Shown: positions 1 to 9,300, numbered from the stretch's first letter. The stretch: DNA of 64,000 nucleotides from Roseibium algicola (GCF_001999245.1 NZ_CP019632.1:30446-94445), one strand, 5' to 3'. Notes: generated by a model not told the origin, from the sequence alone. Made by a program: numbers and translations.

Positions 1-1655
1 ATGTCGAAGGTGGCGCGATCGAGCTAGCAGCATTCAGCTTGTGCCTGGCGCTATGCGACGCGCTGGAGCCTGAAGATATCCGCGCAAGTGTTCAGCTTTT
101 CCCAAAGCTAAACGACCGTACACTAATAGAATCCTGCTTTTTTGAAGCAAAGGAGAAAAAACGCATTGTTGGCCCTATCGGCGTCGTTGTTGGTAATCCA
201 CCCTTCGTATCCGCCCTCAAGACGCAAGGTGCAATCCGAAGCTATCAGCGCTTCACAGAAGCTATCGGTACTGGGGCAGACAAGCAGATTGCGTACCTGT
301 TCTTGCATGAAGCCATGGAACTTCTCGTTCCTGGGGGTACGCTCTCCATGCTTCAACAGTATAACCTGATCTACAACGCCAGCTCCGCACCTGTTCGCAC
401 TGCCTTTTTTTCACGTTGGGATGTGCGCGAAATCCTCGATTTTGTGTCGATTCGTGGATTGTTTAGCAAAGGTGGCGCAGACACTAAAATTGTCGCCGTC
501 GTTGCGGATGCGGCTGAACCACCCAATAACCGCAGAATCTTGCACGCTGTTTTCCGTCGCGCTGGTCGTGCCGATGCCGAACAAGGTTTCGATATCGATT
601 ATTATGATTTGCATTGGCTACCGCGCAGTGACGTTCTCGCGGAACCCGGACCTGAAATTTGGCGTTCGGGTCTCTTGGGCGGGGCGCGCGCTTACAGCCT
701 CGTCAAAAGGCTCAAGCAATATCGTACGCTTAAGCAGCATGCCGCTGAACGAGGGTGGCATGTTCGCGAGGGGTTCGTTGAGGGCCAGAAGGGTGTATCC
801 CGGCCCTCTGATCACCTGATCGGCAAGCCACTTCTGCCCTCGACCGCTCTTTCCGTGACCGGCATCGACAAAAGCCAAATCACTGTAGTGCCAGACAAGC
901 CGATTGAGGGCCCTCGCTCGGCCGAACTCTTCACTCCGCCTATGCTCTTGGTCCGCGAACATGAAGATTTGCCAAATGCGATTTGGTCTGAAGAGTATCT
1001 CACCTTTAAGAACCAGATCGTCGGATTCGCCAAGGCTGGCCGCGACGATCTAGAGGTAGTTGCACGCTGGCTCAAAACTGAGTCGATCGCGTTGCGCGCC
1101 TATGCAGCTGGGATCAGCACGAAGCTCTTCACCCAGAAGGCGACTAATATTGCCGGAGCTGATGTGCTTGCTTTGCCCTTTCCTGAGGATGGCGATCTCG
1201 ACCTCAGCGACAATGAGCGAATTGTTGCCGAGGATATCGTCCACCAGTATCGAGAATTCGTTCGCAAGGGCAACGAGTCTTGTCTTTTACGCGAGGATGC
1301 CTGCCAGGTACTTGACGACTTCGCACGTTTGTTCTGCAAGCAGATCAACACAGTTTATCAAGAAAAGCCGCTGATATCGCTGACACCGCGGCGCTGGTCA
1401 GGAATCGTCTGCCAGCCCTTCGTGTTTGGGACTGGGGTGATCGATTGGGACGGCGAAGATACGCTGCACGACAAGATTGATGTTCTACTAAGGGAACAAA
1501 AGGGCACGTCGGTTTCCATTACACGCATCGCAAGAATATATGACGGGCATTTTATTTTCCTTCTGAAGCCGGATCGTCTTCGTTACTGGCTACGTTCGGT
1601 GGCATTGCGCGATAGCGACGACGTATTGGCCGATCTTCGGGCGCAAGGATTTTGA
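1..1655 (+). CDS. N6-adenine DNA methyltransferase, 5'-truncated by window edge
   Basis: The reading frame is open from base 3, so the N terminus lies outside the window and the TTG at 39 is unlikely to be the true start. Visible are a SAM-fold helix (GAIELAAFSLCLALCD) and the catalytic motif IV NPPF near residue 55 of the visible part. These are typical of gamma-class N6-adenine methyltransferases of type I/IIG or BREX/PglX type. About 400 residues of probable target-recognition and C-terminal domain follow, with the phrase GISTKLFTQKATNIAG. The stop TGA is immediately followed by the ATG of the next gene, so the two are translationally coupled. Methyltransferase is firm; the system type is not decidable without the missing N terminus. 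Confidence 0.8.
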   Translation, partial: VEGGAIELAAFSLCLALCDALEPEDIRASVQLFPKLNDRTLIESCFFEAKEKKRIVGPIGVVVGNPPFVSALKTQGAIRSYQRFTEAIGTGADKQIAYLFLHEAMELLVPGGTLSMLQQYNLIYNASSAPVRTAFFSRWDVREILDFVSIRGLFSKGGADTKIVAVVADAAEPPNNRRILHAVFRRAGRADAEQGFDIDYYDLHWLPRSDVLAEPGPEIWRSGLLGGARAYSLVKRLKQYRTLKQHAAERGWHVREGFVEGQKGVSRPSDHLIGKPLLPSTALSVTGIDKSQITVVPDKPIEGPRSAELFTPPMLLVREHEDLPNAIWSEEYLTFKNQIVGFAKAGRDDLEVVARWLKTESIALRAYAAGISTKLFTQKATNIAGADVLALPFPEDGDLDLSDNERIVAEDIVHQYREFVRKGNESCLLREDACQVLDDFARLFCKQINTVYQEKPLISLTPRRWSGIVCQPFVFGTGVIDWDGEDTLHDKIDVLLREQKGTSVSITRIARIYDGHFIFLLKPDRLRYWLRSVALRDSDDVLADLRAQGF

Positions 1656-2372
1656 ATGCTGGCGGATTCTGACGGAGTTAATGTTCAGAGTGGGGGGTTC
1701 TCACCCGACCTACATCGTCCGAAGACTTGGCTTCATCAACTGATAACTTTCATTCTGGAAGAATTGCCGAGCTGGCGGGATCGTGGTGGTCGACCAACTG
1801 GGGATTCTGAAACACAACTAACCTCGCAACTCTGCGCTCACCTTAACGGCACCACCCGAAAATCTCCCGGCTGGGACGTTCTCCAGTTCCGCATCGAAGA
1901 GCCCGACGAAACGAAGCTTTCGCGCCGAATTGATCTCGTTGCAGCGCCAGCGGGAGAGGTCATCTGGATTGAAGGACGCCGGCATGACGATTTTGATACG
2001 CTTCTTCCAATTGAATGCAAACGACTTCCCACACCAAAGGGCAAGAACCGAGACAAGCGTGAGTATTTGCGCGTTGCGAACGGCAGCACTGGTGGCGTAC
2101 AGCGCTTCAAGGCGGGATTGCACGGCGCTGCGCACGAACAGGCAGTCATGATCGCTTATGTGCAGACGGGCGGCATAGTGTCTTGGATCAACCGACTCGA
2201 TTTCTGGATTCGCGCCCTATCTCGTGTTGGTATTTCCGGTTGGAGTCTTGATGATCGTCTGAATCTAGTCAGCCACGACACCAATCTGCGTATCGCCGTC
2301 CTATCATCCGAACACGAACGAGAACTCAACCTAAACAGAATTGAGCTTCGTCATTTGTGGGTCGAGATGTGA
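1656..2372 (+). CDS. PD-(D/E)XK nuclease-like protein paired with the methyltransferase
   Basis: This 238-residue protein starts at the ATG directly abutting the stop of the upstream methyltransferase. Residues about 85-125 contain a RRIDLVA strand followed by LLPIECKRLP. That fits the D...(E/Q)xK catalytic arrangement of PD-(D/E)XK nucleases such as restriction endonucleases and related repair or defence enzymes. The rest is not recognised. With an N6-adenine methyltransferase as operon partner, a restriction or other DNA-defence role is the natural inference. The motif could also belong to a non-cleaving family member. No third gene follows on this strand. Confidence 0.6.
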   Translation: MLADSDGVNVQSGGFSPDLHRPKTWLHQLITFILEELPSWRDRGGRPTGDSETQLTSQLCAHLNGTTRKSPGWDVLQFRIEEPDETKLSRRIDLVAAPAGEVIWIEGRRHDDFDTLLPIECKRLPTPKGKNRDKREYLRVANGSTGGVQRFKAGLHGAAHEQAVMIAYVQTGGIVSWINRLDFWIRALSRVGISGWSLDDRLNLVSHDTNLRIAVLSSEHERELNLNRIELRHLWVEM

Positions 2373-2686
2373 ACGTCTCGGGTCAATTTCACCATCGAAT
2401 AGACGTGAATCAACTAGCGGATAAGTATAGGAGCGGTGGCTGAAAATATCAAAAACATTTCGTTTGCCATCTATGTATATTCGTGACGAAGTTGTTCAAA
2501 TACATTTCGCACGAAACTTGAAAACTAGGCCATTTAATAAACAGATTTGCGGAAAGCCGACATGATGACGTGAATAATGGCGACGCAGGCGCAAAAGTCT
2601 CTTAATACGGTCGCCCGTCAATCCCCATGTTTGACGAATAGAGAAGTTGATAAACTCTAATTTTGTAAGCTGCCAATCAAAAGCGC
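2373..2686. other. Intergenic stretch between nuclease-like gene and XRE regulator
   Basis: AT-rich spacer with no convincing ORF on either strand. No T-rich terminator hairpin or clear sigma-70 promoter stands out. It presumably holds the promoter of the downstream XRE gene, since that gene begins at its right edge. Confidence 0.5.
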
Positions 2687-2911
2687 ATGGACATGCGCCG
2701 CCTCGTCGGAAAAAATCTCACCCGCCTAAGAGATGAGCGGAATATGACGCAAAAGGAAATTGCGGCGATCAGTGGCATCAGCCAGCAATATCTGAGCAGC
2801 CTGGAACGCGGAAAACGGAACCCAACCGTTATTACAATCTATCAGATTTCATTGGCGCTCAACGTGGATCCGATGGAGTTTCTTCGACGGATCAAGAAGC
2901 CGAAAGATTAG
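2687..2911 (+). CDS. Small XRE-family helix-turn-helix regulator
   Basis: This 74-residue protein is almost entirely one Cro/C1-type HTH: MTQKEIAAISGISQQYLSSL is the helix-turn-helix and VITIYQISLALNVDPMEFLR the following helices. Single-domain XRE proteins of this size act as DNA-binding repressors on plasmids and in restriction or toxin modules. It converges with the SNase gene on the opposite strand and overlaps its end by 4 bp. A shortened version, with the middle of the HTH deleted, lies at 56592-56687 beside a second SNase/traH copy. The arrangement xre-SNase-traH is therefore a duplicated unit. The regulatory target is unknown; it could control the tra genes or the upstream methyltransferase pair. 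Confidence 0.8.
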   Translation: MDMRRLVGKNLTRLRDERNMTQKEIAAISGISQQYLSSLERGKRNPTVITIYQISLALNVDPMEFLRRIKKPKD

Positions 2912-3276
2912 CACCACGGCTCGCGATGTCCGTGCCACGGCCGGGCAAGCCCCTCGTTGATGAGAATTTGGCTTACGTCGTTGCCGTTGACCAAGACCCT
3001 TGCGAGGGTGCGGCCATACTTGTCCTTGCCATTTCGGAGGATCTGAATGCGTTGTCCGTTCGCCAACTCGGCGAGCCGGCGCTTGGCCTTCTTTGCCATC
3101 TGGATTTCATAGGAACATTTTCCGTCGATCTCGGCGGTATCCAGGCCGAGAACCCGCACACGCTCCGAGCCGTGCTTCATGCCGATCAGGAAACTGTCAC
3201 CGTCCCAAACGCGCAATTGCTGTGGCTGGCATGTCGCAGCACAGAGATACACGGCAACAACGATGTGGCTGGTCAT
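2908..3276 (-). CDS. Thermonuclease (SNase)-fold protein at the end of the traAFBH operon
   Basis: 122 residues with the staphylococcal-nuclease fold. VWDGDSFLIG is the first OB strand pair, RVRVLGLDTAEIDG carries the Arg and Asp/Glu of the active site, and DKYGRTLARV supplies the second catalytic Arg. The N terminus (MTSHIVVAVYLCAATC) is hydrophobic and may direct export, though it is short. Its ATG overlaps the traH stop (ATGA), so it is translationally coupled to the tra operon. SNase-fold proteins cleave DNA and RNA in a Ca2+-dependent way. A nuclease in this position might process DNA or RNA in the envelope during mating, but that is inference. A second copy lies at 56678-57034. Confidence 0.8.
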   Translation of the reverse strand: MTSHIVVAVYLCAATCQPQQLRVWDGDSFLIGMKHGSERVRVLGLDTAEIDGKCSYEIQMAKKAKRRLAELANGQRIQILRNGKDKYGRTLARVLVNGNDVSQILINEGLARPWHGHREPWC

Positions 3277-3899
3277 TCTCTGTTGAAGTCCCCTATTCCG
3301 GACAGATCAACGCCAATGTCCGCCTTATTTGGATCCTGCGCCCATAGCTGTTGCCGGAGTTCATTCCTGGGGTCCGGACTCGCATTGTCAGCCTCTGGCG
3401 CCGGCGCTCCCTCCACTGAGGCGGCCGGGTCCGGAGCAGCCAGATCAACGCTCTCTCCTGGGTCTTTTGCCGTGAACACATACTCACCGTCGAAATACCC
3501 GGTCTGGTATGCCTCGATGGCATCTTCGAACGCCTCTTGAACCGGCGTGCCGTACCACTTCGTCACGACCCGATAGACGCGGGCGAACAGCGCGGTCCCG
3601 ATTTTGATGTTGTTGCAGGTGTCGAACACATCCGCGGTGACCTGGGACTTGTCGGTGACGCCAATTCCAACGGGGTATTGCGTGAGCCCGACGCGCACGA
3701 CGGCTTTGCCGAGGTGATCCTGAACCAGCTTCATCGCTTCTTCGGGTGATTTGACCTTCGGCACCAGAAACGTCTTCGATCCGGCACGAACGGTCACGTT
3801 CAACGGATCTTCTGATCCTGCCGCCGCAATGAACTCTTCAACGATGGCAGGGGTCAAGGAAGGGTCGGCACACTGTTCTATCAGGGCGGCATCTATCAT
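3273..3899 (-). CDS. traH: Conjugal transfer protein TraH
   Basis: This 208-residue protein resembles TraH of Agrobacterium/Rhizobium plasmids throughout, with recognisable phrases VVRVGLTQYPVGIGVTDKSQ and VTKWYGTPVQEAF. TraH is an accessory protein of Ti-type transfer encoded last in traA-F-B-H. Its biochemical role is poorly defined. It starts 4 bp after the traB stop and overlaps the SNase gene by ATGA. The C-terminal ~60 residues are Ala/Pro-rich and look flexible. A 5'-truncated second copy is present at 57031-57492. Confidence 0.85.
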   Translation of the reverse strand: MIDAALIEQCADPSLTPAIVEEFIAAAGSEDPLNVTVRAGSKTFLVPKVKSPEEAMKLVQDHLGKAVVRVGLTQYPVGIGVTDKSQVTADVFDTCNNIKIGTALFARVYRVVTKWYGTPVQEAFEDAIEAYQTGYFDGEYVFTAKDPGESVDLAAPDPAASVEGAPAPEADNASPDPRNELRQQLWAQDPNKADIGVDLSGIGDFNRE

Positions 3900-3903
3900 G
3901 GCT

Positions 3904-5142
3904 TCACTCGTTGAATGCGATCACCAGCGGAACATCGAACAGCTTTGCCCAGGCTGTGACGCTGGCACGCTGAATAGCGGTAATGTTGCTTCCGCCGGTC
4001 CACCAGCCGTTGGCGATCGCCACGATGATATCGGCGTTCAAAGCCATGGATTGCAGGACAGGCCAGATAATCAACTGCTCGTAGCAGATCAACGGCGCTG
4101 CGCGATAGCCCGCGACAGGCATAACTGGATTGTAGAATATGTAGGCGTTGGCTCCGCCGCCGTCTCCTGTGAGCCGGCGCCAAGGCTGCCACATGGAAAC
4201 CGGGACCGGCATGCGTTCGCGATAGAGGATCCGCGTGTCCGACTTCGCGATCTCCACCATCACCGTGTCATAGCCGCTCTTTTGAATGGCCGCGGCGCCC
4301 CCGATCACGGTCACTGACAGATCCGACAAAGCATCTGTCCAGAGCCGTTCCGTCGTCGGAGTCCATAGTCCTAAAGCGCTCTCGGGCAGGACCGCTACCT
4401 TAGCCCCCTGCCCGGCCGCCTTGCGAACCATGGCGATTGTTTCCTGCTGCTGCTCATAACCGGCGTGCTGTCCAGCCCCTTCATAGCGGAAAGTGGTGTT
4501 GATGCCGGTCCAACCCTCAATTACGTTCGGGTCCGTCCAGAATGCGGCGGACCAAGCAGCACATCCGGCGACAATCGGGACCGCGATCCTCCAAAGGCTT
4601 GTGGTCATCATGAGCAACAGGATCGCGGTCGCTGCCAGTCCGAACCAGCTCCATCCCGGAAAGAGCACGCCGGCCGCAGTGATCGGGCTGGCCCAACCCA
4701 TGATTCCGAAGGGTGGCAAGCTCATCAGAACGCTTGCGATTAGATACCGCAGCATTCGCGGCCAACCGGATCGGCCCGACCACAGCGCGGAATAGACGGC
4801 GACAAAGACGAGAGACGCTGCGAACCAAAGGCCGATTCCGATAGCATATTGGGATCCGAAGAATATGGACGCGCCCTGCGGCAAGCCTCGTGAGGCTCCG
4901 AGGAAGTGCGCCGCTGCCACCAGCGCCGCCACGGATCGGGACGGAGAATAGGCCCAGAAAGCCGGAAACAGCATTCCGGCCGGCAGCAGAAGCACGTTGC
5001 CGGACCAGCCGATTGTGCCGGTCGCAATGCCTCCCAGGACGCAAAGCAGACCCCGCGCGAATTTAGGGCTGGAAGGTGAGCACTTCTCGCGCCAGGCCGA
5101 GAATGCCGCTCGCCGGGATGGGGCCAAAATATCTTGAATCAT
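3904..5142 (-). CDS. traB: Conjugal transfer protein TraB (nitrilase/Lnt-like membrane protein)
   Basis: About 412 residues from the ATG at 5142; an upstream ATG at 5202 would give 432 but overlaps traF more deeply. The N-terminal half has several hydrophobic segments (TIGWSGNVLLLPAGMLFPAF and following). The C-terminal half has a carbon-nitrogen hydrolase fold: VAVLPESALG holds the Glu, RERMPVPVSMW the Lys/Arg region, and PLICYEQLI the nucleophile Cys. This is the architecture of Ti TraB, related to apolipoprotein N-acyltransferase. The gene lies between traF and traH on the same strand with overlapping ends, so it is part of the traAFBH operon. Exact start is uncertain. Confidence 0.85.
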   Translation of the reverse strand: MIQDILAPSRRAAFSAWREKCSPSSPKFARGLLCVLGGIATGTIGWSGNVLLLPAGMLFPAFWAYSPSRSVAALVAAAHFLGASRGLPQGASIFFGSQYAIGIGLWFAASLVFVAVYSALWSGRSGWPRMLRYLIASVLMSLPPFGIMGWASPITAAGVLFPGWSWFGLAATAILLLMMTTSLWRIAVPIVAGCAAWSAAFWTDPNVIEGWTGINTTFRYEGAGQHAGYEQQQETIAMVRKAAGQGAKVAVLPESALGLWTPTTERLWTDALSDLSVTVIGGAAAIQKSGYDTVMVEIAKSDTRILYRERMPVPVSMWQPWRRLTGDGGGANAYIFYNPVMPVAGYRAAPLICYEQLIIWPVLQSMALNADIIVAIANGWWTGGSNITAIQRASVTAWAKLFDVPLVIAFNE

Positions 5143-5620
5143 AAGAAGCCACGTAATCGGAATGAACAAAGATATCGCCCGCCGGAACGATACCCCCGGC
5201 ATAGGCGGTCAATGGACGCCCCTGCTCGTCCTTCGCCTGGATGGAAGAATGCGCCAGGAGCTCGCCATCGACGGCAACCTGATTGCCCTCGATGGTGACG
5301 GTCTGTCCCGGCAAGGCCACAACGGTTTTGATGAGCGGTGCCATGCCGCCGTTGCACAAACCTGCAGGAAGATAGAGCCGATCGCGCGCCAGTTCGATCG
5401 CCGGCGAATTCGCCGGCGGACAGATGAACAATGTGTCCCCCCGGCGAGCTTCCCTGGACAGTTCCTCGATCCGCCAAAGTCCGAGTGGGAAACTCGGTGT
5501 GGTGTTGATCCGGTAGCCGCCGAGAAAACCGGCGGCGGCAATGCCGCCAATCGCTAATCCGGCCAGCGACAGGATTGCCAAGGCTTTCCGCTTGCCCCGT
5601 CGCCGCGCCTTCTCTATCAC
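5063..5620 (-). CDS. traF: Conjugal transfer protease TraF (signal peptidase I-like)
   Basis: The GTG at 5620 overlaps the traA stop (GTGA) and gives 185 residues, the usual TraF size. A longer frame from 5731 would run inside traA and is not favoured. One N-terminal membrane segment (ALAILSLAGLAIGGIAAAGF) precedes a periplasmic S26-type domain. PSFPLGLWR corresponds to the region of the catalytic Ser, LIKTVVALPGQTV to that of the Lys, and FVHSDYVASYDSRYFGP to the last box. TraF proteins of the RP4/Ti type mature the pilin TrbC and cyclise it. The likely substrate, trbC, is present at 29.2 kb. Confidence 0.9.
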   Translation of the reverse strand: MIEKARRRGKRKALAILSLAGLAIGGIAAAGFLGGYRINTTPSFPLGLWRIEELSREARRGDTLFICPPANSPAIELARDRLYLPAGLCNGGMAPLIKTVVALPGQTVTIEGNQVAVDGELLAHSSIQAKDEQGRPLTAYAGGIVPAGDIFVHSDYVASYDSRYFGPIPASGILGLAREVLTFQP

Positions 5621-8600
5621 CGGGTCATGCCCTGATCTTTGACCTGTTCCTTTTTCAACACCTGCGCTTGAGCTTTCTCCTGGGAACGCTTCTTTGCATC
5701 GACTTTCTGCAGCGCGTTGAACTTCGGCCATGCATCCGCAAGCTTGCTCCGATCTTCATCGGCAACCCGGGCGGCGGCCTTTTCAAAGGCAGGCCCCTCC
5801 GGTTTGAGACCGGCCATGAACGTTCTCTCGCCGAACCTCTGGTCCAGCTTCGCGGCGACTTCACCGAGCTCGGCCTCGACCATCTTGTCCGCCAGAAGGA
5901 AGGACAGGCCCGCATTCAGGTCGTTGCGGTCGATGGCATCGCGGATCCGCGACAAGACGCCATCGGCCGCCGGCGACAGCGCCGGCACATCGACGCGCGA
6001 CAGATCCCGCTCCCGTTCCAACTCCACCGTGCGCAAGTCTCCGATCTCGGCCCTGAGACGGATGTAGTTTTTCACATCGTCGCTGAGCTGCGGAACGTTG
6101 TTCAACGCCTGCTCGCGAGCTTCGCGAGCGGACTTGCCCGCAAGCATTCCCGTCTTGCCGCGTAGCGATCCGAACTGTTCGGGCGCATTCGCCAATTCTT
6201 CAGCGAGCTTATCGCGGGCGGACACCTGCTCAGCGCCACTCGATTTCACGATGTCATCGATCCGCATCGACTTTACGGCCTCGTCCGGCTGCTCATAGAC
6301 GAGACGGGCGCGGTTCTGGATTTCAACCCAATGGGCTGTCAACGTTGCATCGGACTGCAATTTGGCCTCCACAGTCTCAGTGACGGATAGTGCCCATTCC
6401 TCAACGCCTTTGATCCAGGGCTGCAGCGGGGCCGCCTGTTCGCGTGGCTCTGTTTGGACGGTAAGTGCGTTTGTGGCAAGACCGCGTGAACCAATGCCAA
6501 GCTTTGCGCCGAGCACGGCAAGCCGCTCGCCGAGCGCCAAGAGCTTCGCCCTTTGCTCGCCAAACCAACGGCGCTGGTTCTGCACCATGGCCTTCGCAAC
6601 CCGAAGTCCGTAGAGACCCCGACTGCCCGCGTAGCTGAGCGCCTGGGCATAGAGTTCCGAGCCCGCATAATCGAGCGTCGTATCCTTGGCACCTTTCTTG
6701 GAAAGAACCTCGACCAGGCCGCCATTCTTCGCAAACGACAACGCTCCGTGATAGAGCTTCACGTCTTCCCGGTGCCTGGTCATCGCGACATAGGTCAGAT
6801 GCCGGTCCAGCGAAAGCGTTGCCAGAACCTTGACCTTGTCGACGGTCGCGCCTTGAGATTTGTGGATCGTCGTCGCATAGCCGTGATCGACATTGCGATA
6901 GGTCTTATGGTTGACCTCGACGCGCCGGGTTTGATCCGATCCCCCACTACCACCAACAGCCCCGATCTCTGCAACAATGCGCCCCTCACCCGCTTCGACC
7001 ACGCGGCCGATCATGCCGTTCTTGACGTTTAGGTCTCGGTCGTTCTTCAGGAACACGATCTGATCGCCAGCAGCAAAGAACCGTTCGCCGTCCTCGGTAC
7101 GGAACTTGTGCCCTTCCTCAATCAGACCGCGTTCAATGAGCGTGGCGCGTGCCAACTTGTTGAGCTCAAAAACATCAGCTCGAAGATGGGCAAGCATCAG
7201 CATCGACTTCGAGGGATCGTAGTCGGCCGACCAGTCATCGATCATGCCTTTGATGACCTGATCCTTGAGCGGCATGCTGACAACGTGACCGTTGGCGCGA
7301 TACGCGTTGATCGCTTTGGCGACATCGCCCCGTGCAAGATCCATGGACGCATCGCGCATCCACTGTTCGCGCTGACGGTAGATCGTGCCAAGTTCCGCGT
7401 AGCCCGTTCGGCCCGTCAGGGACCGAAACGCGGCACCGGCTTCGATCGGCTGCAGCTGCTCCGCGTCCCCGATCAGAATGAGCTTGGCTCCGGCCTTCGC
7501 GATCGTCTCGACAAAGACGCACATCTGCCGACTATCGACCATGCCCGCCTCATCAATCACAAACACGGTCTTTCTATCCGGAAGCCCCTCACCCCGCGCC
7601 CACGACAATTGCCAGGACGCCAGGGTGCGCGATGCGATTCCAGCTTCCTTCTCCAGCCCCTCGGCCGCCTTGCCCGCCAGGGCGGCGCCGGCGACATGAT
7701 AGCCGTTCGACTCCCAGACCTGACGGGCGGCTTTCATCATCGTGGTCTTGCCCGCCCCTGCCCGGCCGACAACGGACGCCATTCGCTCATCGGCCGTGAT
7801 GCGCTCAATCGCAACACGCTGTTCATCGGAAAGCTGCTGGATCTTGGAAAGGACCGCGGCGCGAGACCGCTCATCGACGCCATGGGAGGAAGCGGAAACA
7901 AGGTGATCGGCCCGCCGCGCCATCTCCGATTCGAGCCGCATCATCTCCCGGCTGGTGAGCTTCGCCGGTTCCATTTCGCAGGTTTCCGGATCAACCGCTT
8001 CGACGGCGAGCTTCACGACATCCGGGGAATTCAGAACGCGCGCCAGCAGGTCCTGGAACTTACCCGGATCGTCCACATAGCGATGAAGGTATTTTGCAAT
8101 GTCCCGCTCATCGAAAACGCTCTTCTCGCGTGTGATCGCATCAATGACAATTTCCGGGCGGCGTTTGATACGCCGAACGTTCTCCAGGCAACTTTCCGCA
8201 TGCCAGACCGCTCGTTCCAGATCGGCTTCACGTCCTTGGGCTTTGGCTTCTTTGGCAATGTTGCGAGCCTGAACTCCGATCTTGGATGTCGGGCGAAGCT
8301 CGATCCCCTGAGCCTCATAGCTGCGGTGATCGATCCGCGTTTCCTGGCCGGCTTGCTCCAAACTCTTGTTTGCATGCGTGGCCCAAAGCTCCCGCCACTG
8401 TTTCAGCGTTTCCTTGTCGCCAGCCCATGCCTTGTACTGGATCTTGCCGTTCTTCTGACCTCCCGCCCGAACCGGTTCTCCTTTCGCATCGAGAAGCGTT
8501 TCCCACTTCGACCCGAACCCCGCCTCCGTCAAAGGAGCCATCGTCAGCATGACATGGACATGCGGATTGTTTTCTTTGTCGTGATAGACCCAATCCGCAA

Positions 8601-8994
8601 TCATGCCTCTCGATGTGAGGGCTTCGCGGACATAGCCTTGGACGAGGGCAACGTTCTCTTCGCGGCTCAATTCCGACGGCAGCGCGAACACGATCTCGCG
8701 GGCAAGCTGCGCATTGGCGCGGGTCTCATGCGCCTCGACCGCATTCCAAAGAGCCTCGCTCGCGCCGGCGACACTCCGCCCGTCGATCAGTGTCCGGAAC
8801 CACTGTGGCGTCTGATCCGGCAGCGCCAGTTCCTCATGAACCAGATCGCCGTCCTTATGGGCGTAGTTGAATTTCTTGTGGTCCAGATCGTTCGATACCG
8901 TCATCTGGGTACGATGCCGGTATGCCGCCGCCGCGACACTCGACCGGCCTTCGCTCCGGGAGATCACCTGAACATGGAAATGATAGATGGCCAT
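5617..8994 (-). CDS. traA: Conjugative relaxase-helicase TraA with C-terminal BID-like domain
   Basis: This 1125-residue protein of the Ti TraA type nicks oriT and unwinds the transferred strand. The N-terminal MobA/MobL relaxase (about 1-220) has the HUH metal site HVHVML at 145-150. A RecD/TraI-like helicase follows, with Walker A GRAGAGKTT near 410 and Walker B VIDEAGMV near 480. The C-terminal region has LAEELANAPEQFGSLRGKTG, which matches the BID-like secretion signal of rhizobial relaxases and Bartonella effectors. It heads the traA-F-B-H operon and faces the oriT-like region and traCDG. No disruption is seen. A long open frame on the opposite strand is its shadow. Confidence 0.95.
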   Translation of the reverse strand: MAIYHFHVQVISRSEGRSSVAAAAYRHRTQMTVSNDLDHKKFNYAHKDGDLVHEELALPDQTPQWFRTLIDGRSVAGASEALWNAVEAHETRANAQLAREIVFALPSELSREENVALVQGYVREALTSRGMIADWVYHDKENNPHVHVMLTMAPLTEAGFGSKWETLLDAKGEPVRAGGQKNGKIQYKAWAGDKETLKQWRELWATHANKSLEQAGQETRIDHRSYEAQGIELRPTSKIGVQARNIAKEAKAQGREADLERAVWHAESCLENVRRIKRRPEIVIDAITREKSVFDERDIAKYLHRYVDDPGKFQDLLARVLNSPDVVKLAVEAVDPETCEMEPAKLTSREMMRLESEMARRADHLVSASSHGVDERSRAAVLSKIQQLSDEQRVAIERITADERMASVVGRAGAGKTTMMKAARQVWESNGYHVAGAALAGKAAEGLEKEAGIASRTLASWQLSWARGEGLPDRKTVFVIDEAGMVDSRQMCVFVETIAKAGAKLILIGDAEQLQPIEAGAAFRSLTGRTGYAELGTIYRQREQWMRDASMDLARGDVAKAINAYRANGHVVSMPLKDQVIKGMIDDWSADYDPSKSMLMLAHLRADVFELNKLARATLIERGLIEEGHKFRTEDGERFFAAGDQIVFLKNDRDLNVKNGMIGRVVEAGEGRIVAEIGAVGGSGGSDQTRRVEVNHKTYRNVDHGYATTIHKSQGATVDKVKVLATLSLDRHLTYVAMTRHREDVKLYHGALSFAKNGGLVEVLSKKGAKDTTLDYAGSELYAQALSYAGSRGLYGLRVAKAMVQNQRRWFGEQRAKLLALGERLAVLGAKLGIGSRGLATNALTVQTEPREQAAPLQPWIKGVEEWALSVTETVEAKLQSDATLTAHWVEIQNRARLVYEQPDEAVKSMRIDDIVKSSGAEQVSARDKLAEELANAPEQFGSLRGKTGMLAGKSAREAREQALNNVPQLSDDVKNYIRLRAEIGDLRTVELERERDLSRVDVPALSPAADGVLSRIRDAIDRNDLNAGLSFLLADKMVEAELGEVAAKLDQRFGERTFMAGLKPEGPAFEKAAARVADEDRSKLADAWPKFNALQKVDAKKRSQEKAQAQVLKKEQVKDQGMTR

Positions 8995-9148
8995 GGAGGG
9001 CGCTGAACCTGCGGGCGGCGATGATGGGGGCGAACGGTGGCGGGTTGAAGCGAGCGAAGCGAACAGCCAAGCCTCTGAAATTCATTTCAAGGGCCTGGCG
9101 TCAAACTTCGCGACAGAGTTGCGAAGACACTTGACGCTTAGCATACCG

Positions 9149-9177
9149 GGATTGTATCCACAATCCTATAAGTGCGC
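9149..9177 (+). other. oriT: Candidate oriT: inverted repeat plus nic-like core
   Basis: A perfect 6-bp inverted repeat, GGATTG (9149-9154) and CAATCC (9161-9166), is directly followed by TATAAGTGCGC (9167-9177). RSF1010/Ti-type origins have the same layout: a hairpin, then TAAGTGCG with the nick after it. It lies 155 bp upstream of traA, where MOBQ/Ti-type relaxases usually have their origin. By analogy the nick would fall after G9176. The arrangement is seen directly; nicking is inferred. Confidence 0.7.
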
Positions 9178-9300
9178 ATTAGTAAGTTCTGCTTGAAAGC
9201 AGTCCTCTTAATGAGCAGCCGCCATGCGGCGGCTGGGCGCAAGCCCATCTCTTCGGTTTCAAGTCGCGAAGCTCATTTTCTGAAAAAGGCATTTCCAAAC

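Noticed and set aside
7108..9006. 632-codon open frame on the plus strand
   Set aside because: It is the antisense shadow of traA, with no domain of its own; long shadows are common in GC-rich genes.
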